NCBI RefSeq assembly: GCF_001854765.1
Contig: NZ_LJJE01000035.1
Location: forward strand, 62,001 to 126,000
Source of the DNA: Vibrio sonorensis
Lineage (GTDB): Bacteria > Pseudomonadota > Gammaproteobacteria > Enterobacterales > Vibrionaceae
Length of the DNA: 64,000 nt
Reading direction: 5' to 3'
A model generated the notes under the pieces. That model did not search any database. It was not told where the DNA came from and saw nothing but the letters and a program-made list of their open reading frames with translations. Made by a program: the position numbers and the translations under genes. Positions 31,589-41,592 of this stretch are shown here, piece by piece. The first letter of the stretch is position 1; each line of letters starts with the position of its first letter.

Positions 31589-32805
31589 ATGTACATGGCG
31601 CAACCAGGTCATATTGATCATATTAAGCAGGTCAATGCTGGCCGTGTATATAAATTGATAGACCAAAAAGGCCCTATTTCACGTATCGATCTCTCTAAAC
31701 AAAGTGAGCTGCGCCCGCCAGTATTACTAAAATCACCCGAGAGTTAATCGAGGCCCACCTCATTCACGAAACGACAGTACAAGAAGCGACAAGTCGTGGT
31801 AGACCGGCAGTTGGCCTACAAGTAAATAACGAAGGTTGGCAGTTTTTGTCTATGCGTTTAGGCCGTGGGTACTTGACCATCGCCCTACATGAGTTGGGTG
31901 GCGATGTGCTTATCGATACCAAAATCGATATTCACGAAATCGACCAAGATGATGTGTTGGCAAGGCTACTGCACGAAATCGACGAGTTCTTTCAAACTTA
32001 TTCCGACCAACTCGACAGGGTTACTAGTATTGCGATTACCTTGCCGGGTTTAGTCAACTCAGAGCAAGGTGTGGTGCTACAAATGCCCCATTACAACGTT
32101 GAGAATCTTGCTCTTGGCCCAGAAATTTACAAAGCGACTGGCTTGCCTGTATTTATCGCTAATGACACTCGTGCTTGGGCTTTGGCCGAAAAATTGTTTG
32201 GTCACTCTCAAGAAAACGAAAACTCAGTACTGATCTCGATCCACCACGGTTTGGGGGCTGGTATTGTTGTGGATGGTCGTGTTCTGCAAGGTCGTCACGG
32301 CAACATTGGTGAACTTGGCCATATTCAGATTGATACAACAGGTGACCCTTGCCACTGTGGGAATAGGGGATGTTTAGAAACCGTTGCTAGTTCCCAAGCC
32401 ATTCGCGAGCAAGTTAGAAAGCGTATTCAATCGGGAGAAGCATCAAGCCTGTCCGAGAAAGAAGAGATTTCAATCGAAGACATCTGTGAAGCGGCGGCCA
32501 ATGGCGATCCGTTGGCGGTAGATGTGATTGAGAGATTAGGAAAATATTTAGGTTCCGCAATTGCGATTGTGATCAACTTGTTTAACCCAGAAAAGGTGTT
32601 GATTGGCGGCGTGATTAACCAAGCTAAGAATGTGCTTTATCCAGCGGTACAAAAATGTATCGAAGAGCAGAGCTTACCCGTCTACCACAAAGATTTAGAG
32701 TTGGTTGAATCGCGGTTTTATAAGCAAGCAACAATGCCGGGTGCTGCCCTTGTTAAACAAGCCTTATACGATGGGTTATTATTAATGAAAGTGATTGAAG
32801 GTTAA
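31589..32805 (+). pseudogene. mlc: Mlc-type ROK family regulator, frameshifted
   Basis: ROK-family repressor with an N-terminal winged-helix domain and a sugar-kinase-like domain. It resembles Mlc (E. coli 406 aa), which represses PTS glucose uptake and is titrated by EIICB-Glc. The N-terminal half reads QPGHIDHIKQVNAGRVYKL... and breaks at about 31711. Restoring one G (CTGGCGCCC instead of CTGCGCCC) gives ...SKQSELAPASITKITREL... and about 405 aa. The kinase-like part keeps the zinc motif CHCGNRGCLE, and the GELGH signature is present. As read, the winged helix is cut off from the rest. It diverges from pykA. Confidence 0.9.
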
Positions 32806-32845
32806 CATTTATTCAATTCGCTTAACTGTTTGTTTTTACAAGTGG

Positions 32846-32876
32846 CCCGTATAACCTTATGGTTGTACGGGTTTTT
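32846..32876 (+). terminator. Terminator after mlc
   Basis: CCCGTAtAACC and GGTTgTACGGG arms with a TTAT loop followed by TTTTT. The rest of the 359-base gap to cheV holds only leader sequence; I see no gene in it. Confidence 0.85.
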
Positions 32877-33164
32877 CATTTTTTGTGCTGTGAATTTGAA
32901 ATAGGTTGGATAGATCCTATTTACTGAATGACGTTTGCATAACCTGCTGGTATGTTAGGTTATTGATCATGTGAGCAATCTGTTGTTTTTTTTGTGGTGA
33001 ATGGTAGGTCAATTAATATCTTGATGCTGTTAGGCTAACTAACTGAATTCTTGATGATGTATTGATACGGTTGAGATTCACTAAGACGAAGTCAATGGTT
33101 GCCGCTTGTCGCCAATCGTTAAAATAGACTATTTTTGTATAAACATATGTGATCGGGAAATCTT

Positions 33165-34112
33165 ATGTCCGGAGTTTTGAATACGGTAGACCAGCGTACA
33201 AATCTGGTAGGTGAAAACCGTCTGGAGCTGTTACTGTTTAGCCTAAACAGTCGTCAGGTGTTTGCCATAAACGTATTTAAAGTGCGCGAAGTGATCAAAG
33301 TGCCGCCGCTGACCAAAATGCCGGGAGCTCACCATCATATTACTGGTGTTGCATCTTTGCGTGGTGCTTCGGTTCCAGTTATTGATTTGAGAGCGGCAAT
33401 CGGCTTTCCTCCCTCTCGCCAAGAAGACATTGAAGAAAACCTAATCATCACCGAATACAATCGCACGGTTCAAGGTTTTCTCGTCGGTCAAGTGAGAAAC
33501 ATCGTCAATACGGCTTGGACCGAAATTCAGCCACCGCCAAAGACAGCGGGTAGAGCCAATTTCCTTACTGCTATCACTCAGATTAAAGAAGGCGACCAAA
33601 CTGAAATTGTTGAGATCATCGATGTCGAAAAAGTGCTGGCAGGTATCATCGACTACGACGTGTCTATCTCTGATGGCGTATTGGACGAAGAGCTTATGGC
33701 TCAGATGGTCGGCCGCAATGTGTTAATCGTCGATGACTCTTCAACGGCGCGCGCTCAGGTTCGCGGTACGCTGTCTCAGCTCGGTTTGAATATCATAGAG
33801 TGCCGCGATGGCTTAGAAGCCTATACGCTCCTCAAGAAGTGGTGTGACGAGGGTAAAGTCGTGACAGAAGAACTACTGATGATGATCACCGACGCAGAAA
33901 TGCCAGAAATGGATGGCTACAAGCTCACTTATGAGGTGCGCAATGACGATAGAATGAAAGATCTCTATGTCACGTTAAACACTTCTCTTAGCGGAAGCTT
34001 TAACGATGCGATGGTGAAAAAAGTCGGCTGTGACCGCTTTATTTCTAAGTTCCAGCCAGATTTATTGGTCGAAGTGGCACAAGACCGTTTGAGGCAGGTG
34101 CTAAGTCAATAA
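33165..34112 (+). CDS. cheV: Chemotaxis coupling protein CheV
   Basis: Protein of 315 aa with an N-terminal CheW domain (about 20-165) that couples chemoreceptors to CheA, and a C-terminal receiver domain (about 190-310). The receiver has the acidic pair in LIVDDSSTARAQ and the phosphoacceptor aspartate in MMITDAEMPEMDGY. The usual receiver lysine is not obvious: the block near it reads TLNTSLSG. CheV is a standard Vibrio chemotaxis adaptor. It is monocistronic here. Confidence 0.92.
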   Translation: MSGVLNTVDQRTNLVGENRLELLLFSLNSRQVFAINVFKVREVIKVPPLTKMPGAHHHITGVASLRGASVPVIDLRAAIGFPPSRQEDIEENLIITEYNRTVQGFLVGQVRNIVNTAWTEIQPPPKTAGRANFLTAITQIKEGDQTEIVEIIDVEKVLAGIIDYDVSISDGVLDEELMAQMVGRNVLIVDDSSTARAQVRGTLSQLGLNIIECRDGLEAYTLLKKWCDEGKVVTEELLMMITDAEMPEMDGYKLTYEVRNDDRMKDLYVTLNTSLSGSFNDAMVKKVGCDRFISKFQPDLLVEVAQDRLRQVLSQ

Positions 34113-34156
34113 TATCGCCTAATAATTAAGGGACAGCTCGCTGGTTGGCTGATAGT

Positions 34157-34258
34157 ATGTTCACCTTCAACAAAGGTCACCATTTAATGATATGGCTTAG
34201 CTCGAAAGTCGTGATGACTCTGGGGTTGATCGTTTATAAGAAATGGAAAGCGAAATAA
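34157..34258 (+). CDS. Possible 33-aa small protein
   Basis: Short ATG-started frame with a hydrophobic central stretch (MIWLSSKVVMTLGLIVYKK) and a Lys-rich end, so it could be a small membrane protein. The frame stays open upstream to a TAA at 34127 and a TTG at 34145 could start it earlier. Shine-Dalgarno support is weak. It lies between cheV and a terminator. It could equally be an open frame without meaning. Confidence 0.25.
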   Translation: MFTFNKGHHLMIWLSSKVVMTLGLIVYKKWKAK

Positions 34259-34294
34259 GCGCAGGACGAGCAAGACATTCGTTAACTCACGCAT

Positions 34295-34325
34295 AAAAGG
34301 AGCTTAGGCTCCTTTTCTAGTTTTT
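34295..34325. terminator. Terminator downstream of cheV
   Basis: Nine-base arms AAAAGGAGC and GCTCCTTTT with a four-base loop, then CTAGTTTTT. Confidence 0.85.
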
Positions 34326-34666
34326 AAATCCGCCTTTAATTAATGTTAAGTTATTAATTAACTTAGTATTGTCGGTGGTTTTTACTTCAGTTTCCTTTCT
34401 AATTTTTCTGCCTTAATTGCAAAATTAACAGTGTTTAATATTTACAATAACGCAGATATCCTTTCTGTTTGCTATGTTGATAAGACCGCGTTAACCATTT
34501 TTAATGGGTAAGTTGTTTTTTCCAAACAAAAAAACAGTCAAATTAAAGCTAAATAAACATATATTACAAAGAGAAATATACACAAATCTATTATTAATAG
34601 CGGTTGGTTTTTTTATTAATATCTTAAACCTATAATGTATAGATGGCGCAGCTAGAGTGTTGAAAT

Positions 34667-35323
34667 ATGGAAGTCATTAAAGAAGCTTTTTTATTGGAAC
34701 TTGAGTCTTATATTAAAGTGGGTGACTCGTCCAATTTAAATAGGCTTGTAGAAGTCTCATGCATCGAATCTGAAGAAGATGCAGAAAGGGTACTTGGAAT
34801 CATATCGCCGAGTAGCACAAAAGAACAATTATCCCGTGGCTCAATGTTTTTGTATCTTCTGTCAAGAGATCAGTATGCACAGAAGTATATTGACACGCTG
34901 ACTGGTTTCCATACTTTCAATTATCTTAAGTATATTGCAGATAAAATAAGACTGACTCAGTTTCAGCTGTTTTTCTTTGATTTGGATAATATGAAAAGTA
35001 TTAATGATAATTTAGGTCATGATCAAGGAAATAGGCTGATCCAGTACTTTTCTATTGCACTTAAAAATAGCTTTAGGAACACAGATTCGCTTATACGCTA
35101 TGGAGGAGATGAGTTTGTGGTTATTGCCCATCGCGGCAATCTTAAAGACTCCGAAGTAGAACGTCGCATTCATCAAGCAATCAGTGAGTTAAAGTGTCCT
35201 TTCCCTATCTCTTTCTCGTTCGGTTCTGCTCACAACACCGACAAGTGTTTGATGAAAGCCTTAAAAAAAGCAGACGAATCTATGTATCAAATGAAAAATT
35301 TAAAAAGGTTATCTTTATGTTGA
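34667..35323 (+). CDS. Cytoplasmic diguanylate cyclase (GGDEF) paired with BLUF gene
   Basis: Protein of 218 aa. The first ~75 residues form a helical region I do not recognise. From about residue 76 (DTLTGFHTFNYL) comes a full GGDEF domain: FFDLDNMKSINDNLGHDQG for substrate binding, RNTD inhibitory site at 137-140, and the active loop RYGGDEF at 144-150. It should synthesise c-di-GMP and be product-inhibited. No transmembrane segment is present. The last 7 bases overlap the BLUF gene, so translational coupling is expected and light is a plausible input. The preceding region is AT-rich. I cannot tell whether the N-terminal region binds the BLUF protein. Confidence 0.9.
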   Translation: MEVIKEAFLLELESYIKVGDSSNLNRLVEVSCIESEEDAERVLGIISPSSTKEQLSRGSMFLYLLSRDQYAQKYIDTLTGFHTFNYLKYIADKIRLTQFQLFFFDLDNMKSINDNLGHDQGNRLIQYFSIALKNSFRNTDSLIRYGGDEFVVIAHRGNLKDSEVERRIHQAISELKCPFPISFSFGSAHNTDKCLMKALKKADESMYQMKNLKRLSLC

Positions 35324-35697
35324 AAGTCATACTTTATACAAGTGATGCCAAATTGGAAAATGTTGAAATTGACATACTTATCGATAAGGCTAGGGTGAAA
35401 AATAAAAGGCTGGGCATCACTGGGTTTCTTGTTTGCCACCTCAATGGATTTATACAGTTAATTGAAGGTGAAGAAGAAGCGATAGATGGCTTAATGAACG
35501 AAATCAGTGCCGATGACAGACACTCTAATGTGCGCATAAAAGAATCGTCGTTTGCTGAACAAAGAAAATTCCCTGATTGGGAGATGGGGTTGATGACAAT
35601 CTCCGATACCGAGCCTTATTACAATCAAAGTGAAGGTGAATCTTTAGTCGAAATCTTTTGCAAAAATGTCAATGGAACTTTGGCTGAAATCGCCTAA
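35317..35697 (+). CDS. BLUF-domain blue-light photoreceptor
   Basis: A 126-aa protein that is almost entirely a BLUF domain binding FAD. The key residues are visible: Tyr7 (in LYTS), Asn29, Gln47 (in GFIQLIEG), Trp88 and Met90 (in FPDWEMGL). The Tyr-Asn and Asn-Gln spacings (22 and 18) equal those of BlrB, and the Gln-Trp and Gln-Met spacings (41 and 43) equal those of AppA. Photochemistry is therefore expected. I start it at ATG 35317, inside the end of the GGDEF gene; the longer upstream frame is the GGDEF gene read in another frame. Single-domain BLUF proteins usually act by binding a partner, here probably the GGDEF protein next door. Confidence 0.9.
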   Translation: MLKVILYTSDAKLENVEIDILIDKARVKNKRLGITGFLVCHLNGFIQLIEGEEEAIDGLMNEISADDRHSNVRIKESSFAEQRKFPDWEMGLMTISDTEPYYNQSEGESLVEIFCKNVNGTLAEIA

Positions 35698-35937
35698 ATA
35701 CATTGACTAAGTAACTCATATTTATGATTTTTATTAGGCCTATTATCTCCCGGCTTGCTCTGTTAAGTTTCACTTGGCTAATTGAGAAAGCAAAGGTGGA
35801 GTCATAGGCCTGATTGTATTTAATCTGACCTTTTTCCCTAAATTAACACGGTTTTTATCTAACAAGATTATGGTGACAAGTTTGGTCATTATAGTGGTAA
35901 GTACTTTTGTTTTGCTGAATGGTTAGTTCGGCGATGA

Positions 35938-37089
35938 TCATTTCCAGCTTACACTTTCAATCGCGTAACTTAGGCATTGATTGAAATTGGCAAAGTTCTC
36001 TAACTCCTTGCCCAAAGCTTCCATAAAGGCATCTCTGTCTTTCACACTGGTTTCAACAAATAAACGCATCACGTTAAGGCACGACGCCTTGTTGTCCACT
36101 TTGCAGTCTGCTCTGGCTACAAGAGTGCCCTCCCATAATATCGGCAGGCAAAAATAACCGTACTGTCTTTTGGCTTCGGGCACGTAACACTCCAGCAAAT
36201 ATTCGAAGTTAAAGATGTTCTGAGCGCGTTTTCGCTGGATTAATAAGTTATCAAATGGCGACAGTACTTTGGCTTGTTTGCGGTTTAAGCGCTTATCTAG
36301 TAATTCTAAGGACTGGGTACAGGCAAAAAACTCACTTCCAGCCACGTTTATCCGCTCAACTTTGTTATCTTCAATCAGCGTGTTTAAAGCATTAGAGGCG
36401 AGTAGTTTGACGTGTTTTAGTAAATAGGTCATTTCCGCTAGGTTGCCAAAACCGTGGGAGCGAAGATAACGCATGACCAAAAATTGCCCATACTCTTCTG
36501 CTGTGGGCTGCGATGTATCAAGTTGATCAGGCAGTACTTTCTCTGTTAACTGATACACTTTGTGAAAATTTTTGCGCTCAGAGATCATCAGTTCTCCTTG
36601 CATAAAGAGGCACTCCAACGCTTGCTTGGTCGGTTTACTCCCCCAGCCTTGTTTGTGAGTACGCTTCGAATCGAAGTCTTTAGCCATTAAAGGCCCTTCG
36701 TTATCAATCCTACGCAGTATCTCGTCCATCAAAGTCTGATCTTTGTTGTACCAGTGCTTTTGTTGACCAGTCTTAAGTGCTTGTTTTCTTGGTAAAGTGT
36801 AGCGATATTCGCTCATAGGCAGGTATGCTGCTGCGTGTGACCAATACTCGAACACCTCTTTATTGGCGACAAGTGCGTCGAGGTGTGCAGGCTGGTACCT
36901 TGGGTTTCGACTCCACAGTGTATGGTGATGAGCCCGTTGTACTACCGAGATGGTATCGATTTGCACATATCCTAACTGTTTAAAGACGTTAAGGGTTTGG
37001 CAATAGGCGGTACCTTGTTTTTTTGTGGTTGGCAATCCCTGACAGTGTAACGCCAGCTTTCTCGCTTGTGGTATCGATAGTGTGGTCAT
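35938..37089 (-). CDS. YcaQ-type winged-helix DNA glycosylase
   Basis: Protein of 383 aa in the HTH_42/YcaQ-AlkX family. E. coli YcaQ unhooks DNA interstrand crosslinks and alkylated bases. Recognisable blocks are IDTISVVQRAHHHTLWSRN, EYWSHAAAYLP and KVLSPFDNLLIQRKRA; the QxD-type catalytic region is in the first of these (QIDTISVV). It begins 17 bases after the dnaE2 stop on the same strand, so it probably belongs to the LexA-regulated mutasome operon. Confidence 0.85.
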   Translation of the reverse strand: MTTLSIPQARKLALHCQGLPTTKKQGTAYCQTLNVFKQLGYVQIDTISVVQRAHHHTLWSRNPRYQPAHLDALVANKEVFEYWSHAAAYLPMSEYRYTLPRKQALKTGQQKHWYNKDQTLMDEILRRIDNEGPLMAKDFDSKRTHKQGWGSKPTKQALECLFMQGELMISERKNFHKVYQLTEKVLPDQLDTSQPTAEEYGQFLVMRYLRSHGFGNLAEMTYLLKHVKLLASNALNTLIEDNKVERINVAGSEFFACTQSLELLDKRLNRKQAKVLSPFDNLLIQRKRAQNIFNFEYLLECYVPEAKRQYGYFCLPILWEGTLVARADCKVDNKASCLNVMRLFVETSVKDRDAFMEALGKELENFANFNQCLSYAIESVSWK

Positions 37090-37106
37090 AACATTCCGTT
37101 GATGAA

Positions 37107-40100
37107 TTAGTGAAAATCTCGAGACTTGCTTTGCAGTCCTTCAAGTTGATGAGTGAGGTCAATTAAGCGACCTGCAATCACATGGATGACTTCGCCTTCT
37201 CTCTCTAACACCCCTTTTATCATGAGTACTTTAGCCGTCAGGTAGGCGTTCTTCTGGGCGCGTGATGTTGCTCGCCAGACCACGACGTTTATGTTGCCTG
37301 TATCATCTTCTAAAGTAAAAAAAGTCACACCAGCGGCGGTTCCGGGGGACTGCTTACCAGTGACGATACCAACTACCGTGACTAAACTCCGGTGGGAGTG
37401 GTTTATTAAATCTTTCATTCGAGTAAATCGGCCCAATTTACCCGCTTGCTCTAACAGAGTGATGGGGTGGGTATGCAAAGAAAGCCCTGTAGAAGCGTAA
37501 TCCTCAATCAGCGTTTGCACATCCGTGGGAGCTTGAGGGGCAAAATCAGAATCGGCTTGTTGATTTTGAAACAAGGGCAAGTCGGTGACCGAATCCATCA
37601 TTGCCCAACGAGTTTGAAAGCGGTTATTAGCAATTTTGTGCATGGCATTGGCCGAGGCTAAGCTTTCCAGCTCTTTTTGGTTTAGGCCTATATGCTTAAG
37701 CTGAGCAGGGTGCCGATAGCCTTCTTTAGGGCGCGCTTGTAATAGCTGGTTGACGCCATCTTGCGATAACCCTTTTACCTGTCGAAAGCCAAGCTGGATC
37801 GCTAATTTGTGCTGATAATGGATGACTTGATGGTCATAGACAGAAGCATTGATGCACACGGGTAAAACGACAACTTGATGTCTACGCGCATCCTGTATCA
37901 GTTGTGAAGGACTGTAAAAGCCCATGGGAAGACTGTTGAGGAGTGCGGTGTAAAAAGCTTCAGGGTAATAATGTTTGAGCCAAGCGGAACAATAGGCCAG
38001 TACGGCAAAAGAGGCAGAGTGGCTTTCGGGGAACCCGTACTCACCAAAGCCACATATTTGGTCGAAGAGCCTTTGGGCGAACTCTTGTTCATAGCCACGC
38101 TCTTTCATACCGTTGATCAGCTTGTCTTTGAATTTTGCTAAATCGCCACTCTTTTTCCATGCCGCCATCGCGCGTCGAAGCTGGTCGGCTTCCCCTCCGC
38201 TAAAGCCCGCCGCTACCATTGCCAGTTTGATCACTTGTTCCTGAAAAATGGGAACACCCATAGTGCGGCTTAGCACTTGTTTTACCTCTTCTGATGGATA
38301 GGTAACGGGCTCGTCGCCATTGCGCCTTTTTAAAAACGGGTGGACCATGTCACCTTGAATAGGGCCGGGGCGAACAATCGCAATTTGGATAACCAGATCG
38401 TAATAGCAAACAGGGCGAAGACGAGGCAACATGCTCATTTGTGCGCGTGACTCAATTTGGAATACTCCCACGGTATCGGCTTTTTGTATCATGCCGTAAA
38501 CATTAGGGTCATCTTGCCTGCGTGTGATCTCGGCAATGGAGAGCTTTGGACCGTGAAACCGTTCTACTAATGCAAAGCATTTTCGTATTGCCGTCAGCAT
38601 TCCTAGCGCCAGTACATCGACTTTTAACAATCCCAGACTTTCTAAATCGTCTTTATCCCATTGGATCACGGTACGGTCAGCCATTGCGGCATTTTCAACG
38701 GGCACGAGTTCGTAGAGTGGGCCTGAAGAGATAATAAAGCCTCCAACGTGCTGGGATAGGTGGCGAGGAAAGCCTAAAATTTCGTTAACCAGTTGGATAA
38801 ACTGCTGACCTTTTAAAGAGTCGGGGGCAAGGCCGAGTTCGACAATCTGAGCTTGCCAGCCTAACCCTCGATCTCGGCGATTGACGTTTTTAATAAAGAA
38901 ATCGAGCTGACTCTCTTCGATGCCCAAGGCTTTACCCACATCTCGTACAGCGCTCTTAAAGCGGTAAGAGATAACAGTGGCAGCAAGAGCAGCCCTTTCA
39001 CGGCCGTATTTCTGATAGATATACTGAATGACCTCTTCACGCCGCTCGTGTTCAAAGTCCACATCGATATCGGGCGGCTCATCCCTCTCTTTACTGATAA
39101 AACGTTCAAACAAAACCGAGATTTGTCTCGGATCAACGGAAGTGATTTCCAGACAGTAACAGACCACTGAGTTAGCCGCAGAGCCACGACCTTGATAAAG
39201 AATGTTCTGCCTTTTGGCAAACATGACAATATCGTGGATGGTCAGAAAATAGAAAGGGTAGTTAAGCTCTTCTATCAGAGTGAGCTCTTTTTCTATGGTG
39301 GCGTGAATCTCAGCAGGGACACCTTCGGGAAACCGAATTCGCTTTCCCTTTTCAACTAAGTCCCTCAGATAAGACATAGGCGTGTAGCGTCGGGGATAAG
39401 TTCACTGGGGTATTCATATTGCAGCATACCTAAGTCAAACTCGCAGCGTTTGGCAATGCTGACGCTTTCAGCCAGCCACTCAGGTTTAAACAGATGACTG
39501 AGTTTTTGTATGTTGCGCAGGGCCCGCTCAGTATTCGACAGACGCTCCAAACCGAGTTTAGTGATAGCAGTACCAAAGCGAATTGCGGTTAATGTGTGTT
39601 GCAAGGGAAGGCGAGTCGCATTGTGCATGAGCACACCACCACAAGCGGTAATCGGGATAGAAAGCTCTCTGGCGAGGTACTGGCAATGCTCTAGGTACTC
39701 TTGGTCCTTGTCGCCAAGGTGCCTTTGTACTCCTAGCCAGAGTCGGTGCTTGTGGTGTTGGCCCAGCCAACTTCCCCACTGATGGTCACTCTCTTTGTGA
39801 CAGGGTAGCCAGAGAACAAAGCAGTGACGCAGTGACATCAAGTCCCATTCTGATAATTGATATTGCCCTTTTTCACAGCGGCGTCTCGCGTTAGTGATGA
39901 TTCGACATAGTTCGGCATAAGCTTCGCGATTGGGACAGAGCAGTACCACCTGACATTCATTGTTGAGCCAAAACATACTGCCGACCACCAGTTTTGTCGC
40001 TAGCTGGTGGTCTTTAATGGCGGTGTAGGCACGAACCACTCCGGCAACAGAGCATTCATCGGTGATTGCGAGCGCACTGTAACGAAGAAAATCCGCCTGT

Positions 40101-40177
40101 AAAATCAGTTCTTCCGCGTGGGAAGCGCCAGTAAGGAAAGAGAAATTACTCTGACAAAAGAGTTCAGCATATTTCAT
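37107..40177 (-). pseudogene. dnaE2: Error-prone DNA polymerase DnaE2 (ImuC), frameshifted
   Basis: Alpha-subunit-like polymerase of the SOS mutasome, responsible with ImuA/ImuB for damage-induced mutagenesis. It has an N-terminal PHP domain (~1-200), then a polymerase core with catalytic aspartates in PPDIDVDFEHERREEVIQY, and a C-terminal helix-hairpin/OB region. Read as it stands it splits into a 270-aa and a 756-aa frame at about 39388. Adding one G (coding strand, GACGGCTAC) restores ...SELIPDGYTPMSYLRDLVEKG..., giving about 1023 aa, typical of DnaE2. The gene starts 11 bases after imuB. Confidence 0.92.
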
Positions 40178-40188
40178 TACTTCACACC

Positions 40189-41589
40189 CTAGCTAAATTG
40201 CCCATGGATAAACCAATGTTTCTGTTGATTGCGGAATACCCATAACCAGCGTCCCTGCGAACTGCGAGCGATAAAGTAATCACGGGTGACATCATGGCCG
40301 TCCCACCATCCAGTAACAATACGTTCAGGCCCAGAGGTGAGAGAGACCTTCTCCTCTAAGGGAATGGGAGTTGGGAGTAATAGGCTTGGGCGCAGACGAG
40401 AATGCTCTTTTGAACAAGAGACGGGTTTAGTTGGATCTTGGAGTAAGCTTGCTAACTCAGGCCTTGGATCGTGATTGTACTGTATCTTTGCCACCTGAGT
40501 TTCTCCAAGCTTAGCTTGTAGCATGGCGACGAGCTCCAGTTCGCTCTGCTGGCCTTGATGCCCAGAAAACATATCTTTGCCAGTGGCTTCTAACTCCCCA
40601 CAACGCAGAACATTGAGTGTTATACCTTGAACGGCTTCATCTAACTGTACGGACTCCATAGTAAGCTGAGTCAATGTGGACCACCTCTGTTGACGATATT
40701 CTCCAGCGGCAGACGTGACACGAATTTTGGTTGGATCTGCCTCTCTATGATGCAGGCTAATCTCCAGTTCATAGCCGACAAAATTACGCATGATCAGGTA
40801 GTTTTCTAACTTGTTAAGTAAGGTTTGAATGGGTTTTTCTAGCCATTGTAAGTTATCTATCTCATAAAGCAGTTCTAGATAAGAAGAGAAGGCTTGAGGC
40901 GGGTGATAAAACTGCACGGGATGTTTGAATTGTCCCAACAGTCGGCCAGTGTAGTTAACTAACTCAATATCAAAGCGTCTGGCAATATCTTGTAGCGGTA
41001 AGTCGAGCAATTCAGCAAAAGTTTGGATACCGATACGACTGAGAGCATCGACCTGTTTGTCAGTGAGCTCACTGGCGGTGATAGGATGACGTCGTAAATC
41101 GGTAAGCATCTTTTCTTTGTTGTCGGTAATGGTGTTATACGACGATTTGGCCAACAAAATAGCGGATAGCGGAGAAAAGCCAGTGGCAAATTGATAGCGC
41201 ACGGGTAGGGCAGAGAGCTGCTGTTTTATCTGCTGCCAGTATGAGGGTAAATCACCGTATAGCGTTAGCATATTACTGGCTTTTAGCAACAAACCTTGCG
41301 GAGGAGAGAGCACAATATCGGATGTCACCAGATAGAGCCATTGCGCAAGTTCCAGCAGGGTGTTGTGCTCAGCCTTGGGTTCATAGACGTGCACTTGAAG
41401 ATCAGGGCACAGCGCCGCGGCGCTGCCCAGCCCGATACTATTTTTGATGCCCTGAGCACTGGCGGCTTGATTGTGCTGCACAATGCGATGGGTATACTCG
41501 GCGACTAGAACTAATGGACTCTCTTTCGCTTCAGCATACAGGGAGTCCAGTTGCAGCATAGGAAAATGTAAATAGAGCCACAAAGTCAT
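40189..41589 (-). CDS. imuB: ImuB, Y-family polymerase-like mutasome subunit
   Basis: Y-family homologue (466 aa) that bridges DnaE2 to the sliding clamp. The segment that in DinB carries the first catalytic acid (HIDMDAF-type) is here YLHFPMLQLDSL, so the catalytic acids look lost, as expected for ImuB. The fingers/thumb and C-terminal region (GWWDGHDVTRDYFIARSSQG) are typical of the family. It starts 3 bases after imuA and ends 11 bases before dnaE2, so the three are one operon. Confidence 0.92.
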   Translation of the reverse strand: MTLWLYLHFPMLQLDSLYAEAKESPLVLVAEYTHRIVQHNQAASAQGIKNSIGLGSAAALCPDLQVHVYEPKAEHNTLLELAQWLYLVTSDIVLSPPQGLLLKASNMLTLYGDLPSYWQQIKQQLSALPVRYQFATGFSPLSAILLAKSSYNTITDNKEKMLTDLRRHPITASELTDKQVDALSRIGIQTFAELLDLPLQDIARRFDIELVNYTGRLLGQFKHPVQFYHPPQAFSSYLELLYEIDNLQWLEKPIQTLLNKLENYLIMRNFVGYELEISLHHREADPTKIRVTSAAGEYRQQRWSTLTQLTMESVQLDEAVQGITLNVLRCGELEATGKDMFSGHQGQQSELELVAMLQAKLGETQVAKIQYNHDPRPELASLLQDPTKPVSCSKEHSRLRPSLLLPTPIPLEEKVSLTSGPERIVTGWWDGHDVTRDYFIARSSQGRWLWVFRNQQKHWFIHGQFS

Positions 41590-41592
41590 CGC

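Larger units (their letters stand above)
34113..34666. other. AT-rich 554-base region between cheV and the GGDEF gene
   Basis: The first part holds a possible 33-codon frame and a terminator. The second part (about 34320-34660) is strikingly AT-rich and contains nested palindromes: TTAATTAAT/ATTAATTAA at 34336-34361, and TAAGTTA/TAACTTA at 34347-34365. These could be operators for the GGDEF-BLUF pair or a nucleoid-protein (H-NS-like) binding region. No other gene is visible. Confidence 0.5.

Noticed and set aside
37107..40177. dnaE2 as two separate genes, a PHP protein and a polymerase core
   Set aside because: The join restores a continuous family motif with one base, the two frames overlap by 13 bases and no promoter separates them. 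One gene is the better model.
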